From NCBI GenBank assembly GCA_947165105.1, contig CAMUZC010000103.1, forward strand, positions 1-5,566: a stretch of 5,566 nucleotides of DNA, given 5' to 3'. Positions 5,493 to 5,566 of the stretch are shown here, in pieces. The DNA is from an uncultured Lachnospiraceae bacterium. Its GTDB lineage: Bacteria > Bacillota_A > Clostridia > TANB77 > CAG-508. The position numbers and the translations under genes were made by a program. Under the pieces are notes generated by a model. The model was given only the letters and a program-made list of their open reading frames with translations. It was not told where the DNA came from and did no database searches. Positions within the stretch are counted from its first letter, which is position 1. Each line of letters opens with the position of its first letter.

Positions 5493-5566
5493 GTGCTAAC
5501 ATTCAGCAGACAATCCCTTTTTCAAATAATAATATATGCAGCAATAGTACAAATAATTTTTTGGAG
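5493..5566 (+). other. Leader of the off-edge rightward transcript
   Basis: This is the predicted untranslated 5' region after the promoter at 5459-5486. The only start codon with a frame opens a three-codon frame (ATG CAG CAA then stop, 5536-5547) without a ribosome binding site, which I do not call a gene. No strong hairpin or T-box motif is visible. Confidence 0.35.

Noticed and set aside
5536..5547. Three-codon frame ATG CAG CAA stop in the right-edge leader as a leader peptide
   Set aside because: No ribosome binding site and no regulatory codon pattern.
1..5566. Mobile element, CRISPR array, toxin-antitoxin or defence system
   Set aside because: No transposase, repeat-spacer pattern, direct repeats or defence-type domains; apart from one unknown membrane protein the genes are housekeeping or sporulation genes.

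Overview
The window is AT-rich (about 30% GC by eye). Strong AGGAGG-type ribosome binding sites, sigma-A-like promoters, a glmS ribozyme and a bofA-family sporulation gene point to a low-GC Gram-positive bacterium, most likely a spore-former of the Clostridia. The species cannot be named from the sequence. I see no mobile element, CRISPR array or tRNA.

Layout. (1) Positions 1-1550, minus strand: uvrC without its C-terminal end, which lies beyond the left edge. It starts at GTG and has its own promoter (1585-1613). (2) Positions 1626-2384, minus strand: a zinc-ribbon / membrane-helix / coiled-coil protein of unknown function, closed by a strong terminator and read from its own promoter (2431-2459). 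(3) Positions 2385-2837: a 453-base divergent intergenic region. It holds the promoter of (2), a plus-strand promoter (2486-2517), a purine-rich Shine-Dalgarno-like element (2550-2557), a complete glmS ribozyme/riboswitch (about 2571-2720) and a 118-base AT-rich spacer with two small hairpins. (4) Positions 2838-4718, plus strand: glmS, glucosamine-6-phosphate synthase, followed by a terminator hairpin (4724-4763). (5) Positions 4764-5363, minus strand, convergent to glmS: a yaaL (DUF2508)-bofA pair with a hairpin between the two genes. (6) Positions 5364-5566: an intergenic region with two overlapping divergent promoters. One reads yaaL; the other reads rightward into a transcript whose gene lies past the edge.

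How the parts work together. glmS feeds UDP-GlcNAc and cell-wall synthesis and is controlled by product-sensed self-cleavage of its own mRNA. uvrC is a housekeeping repair gene in its own transcription unit. yaaL-bofA is a conserved pair; in Bacillus subtilis it follows recR, but here recR is not immediately upstream. BofA would restrain the SpoIVFB protease that processes pro-sigma-K late in sporulation. The least-explained gene is the zinc-ribbon membrane protein divergent from glmS. The most interesting regulatory feature is a cry3A STAB-SD-like sequence on the 5' fragment that ribozyme cleavage would remove.
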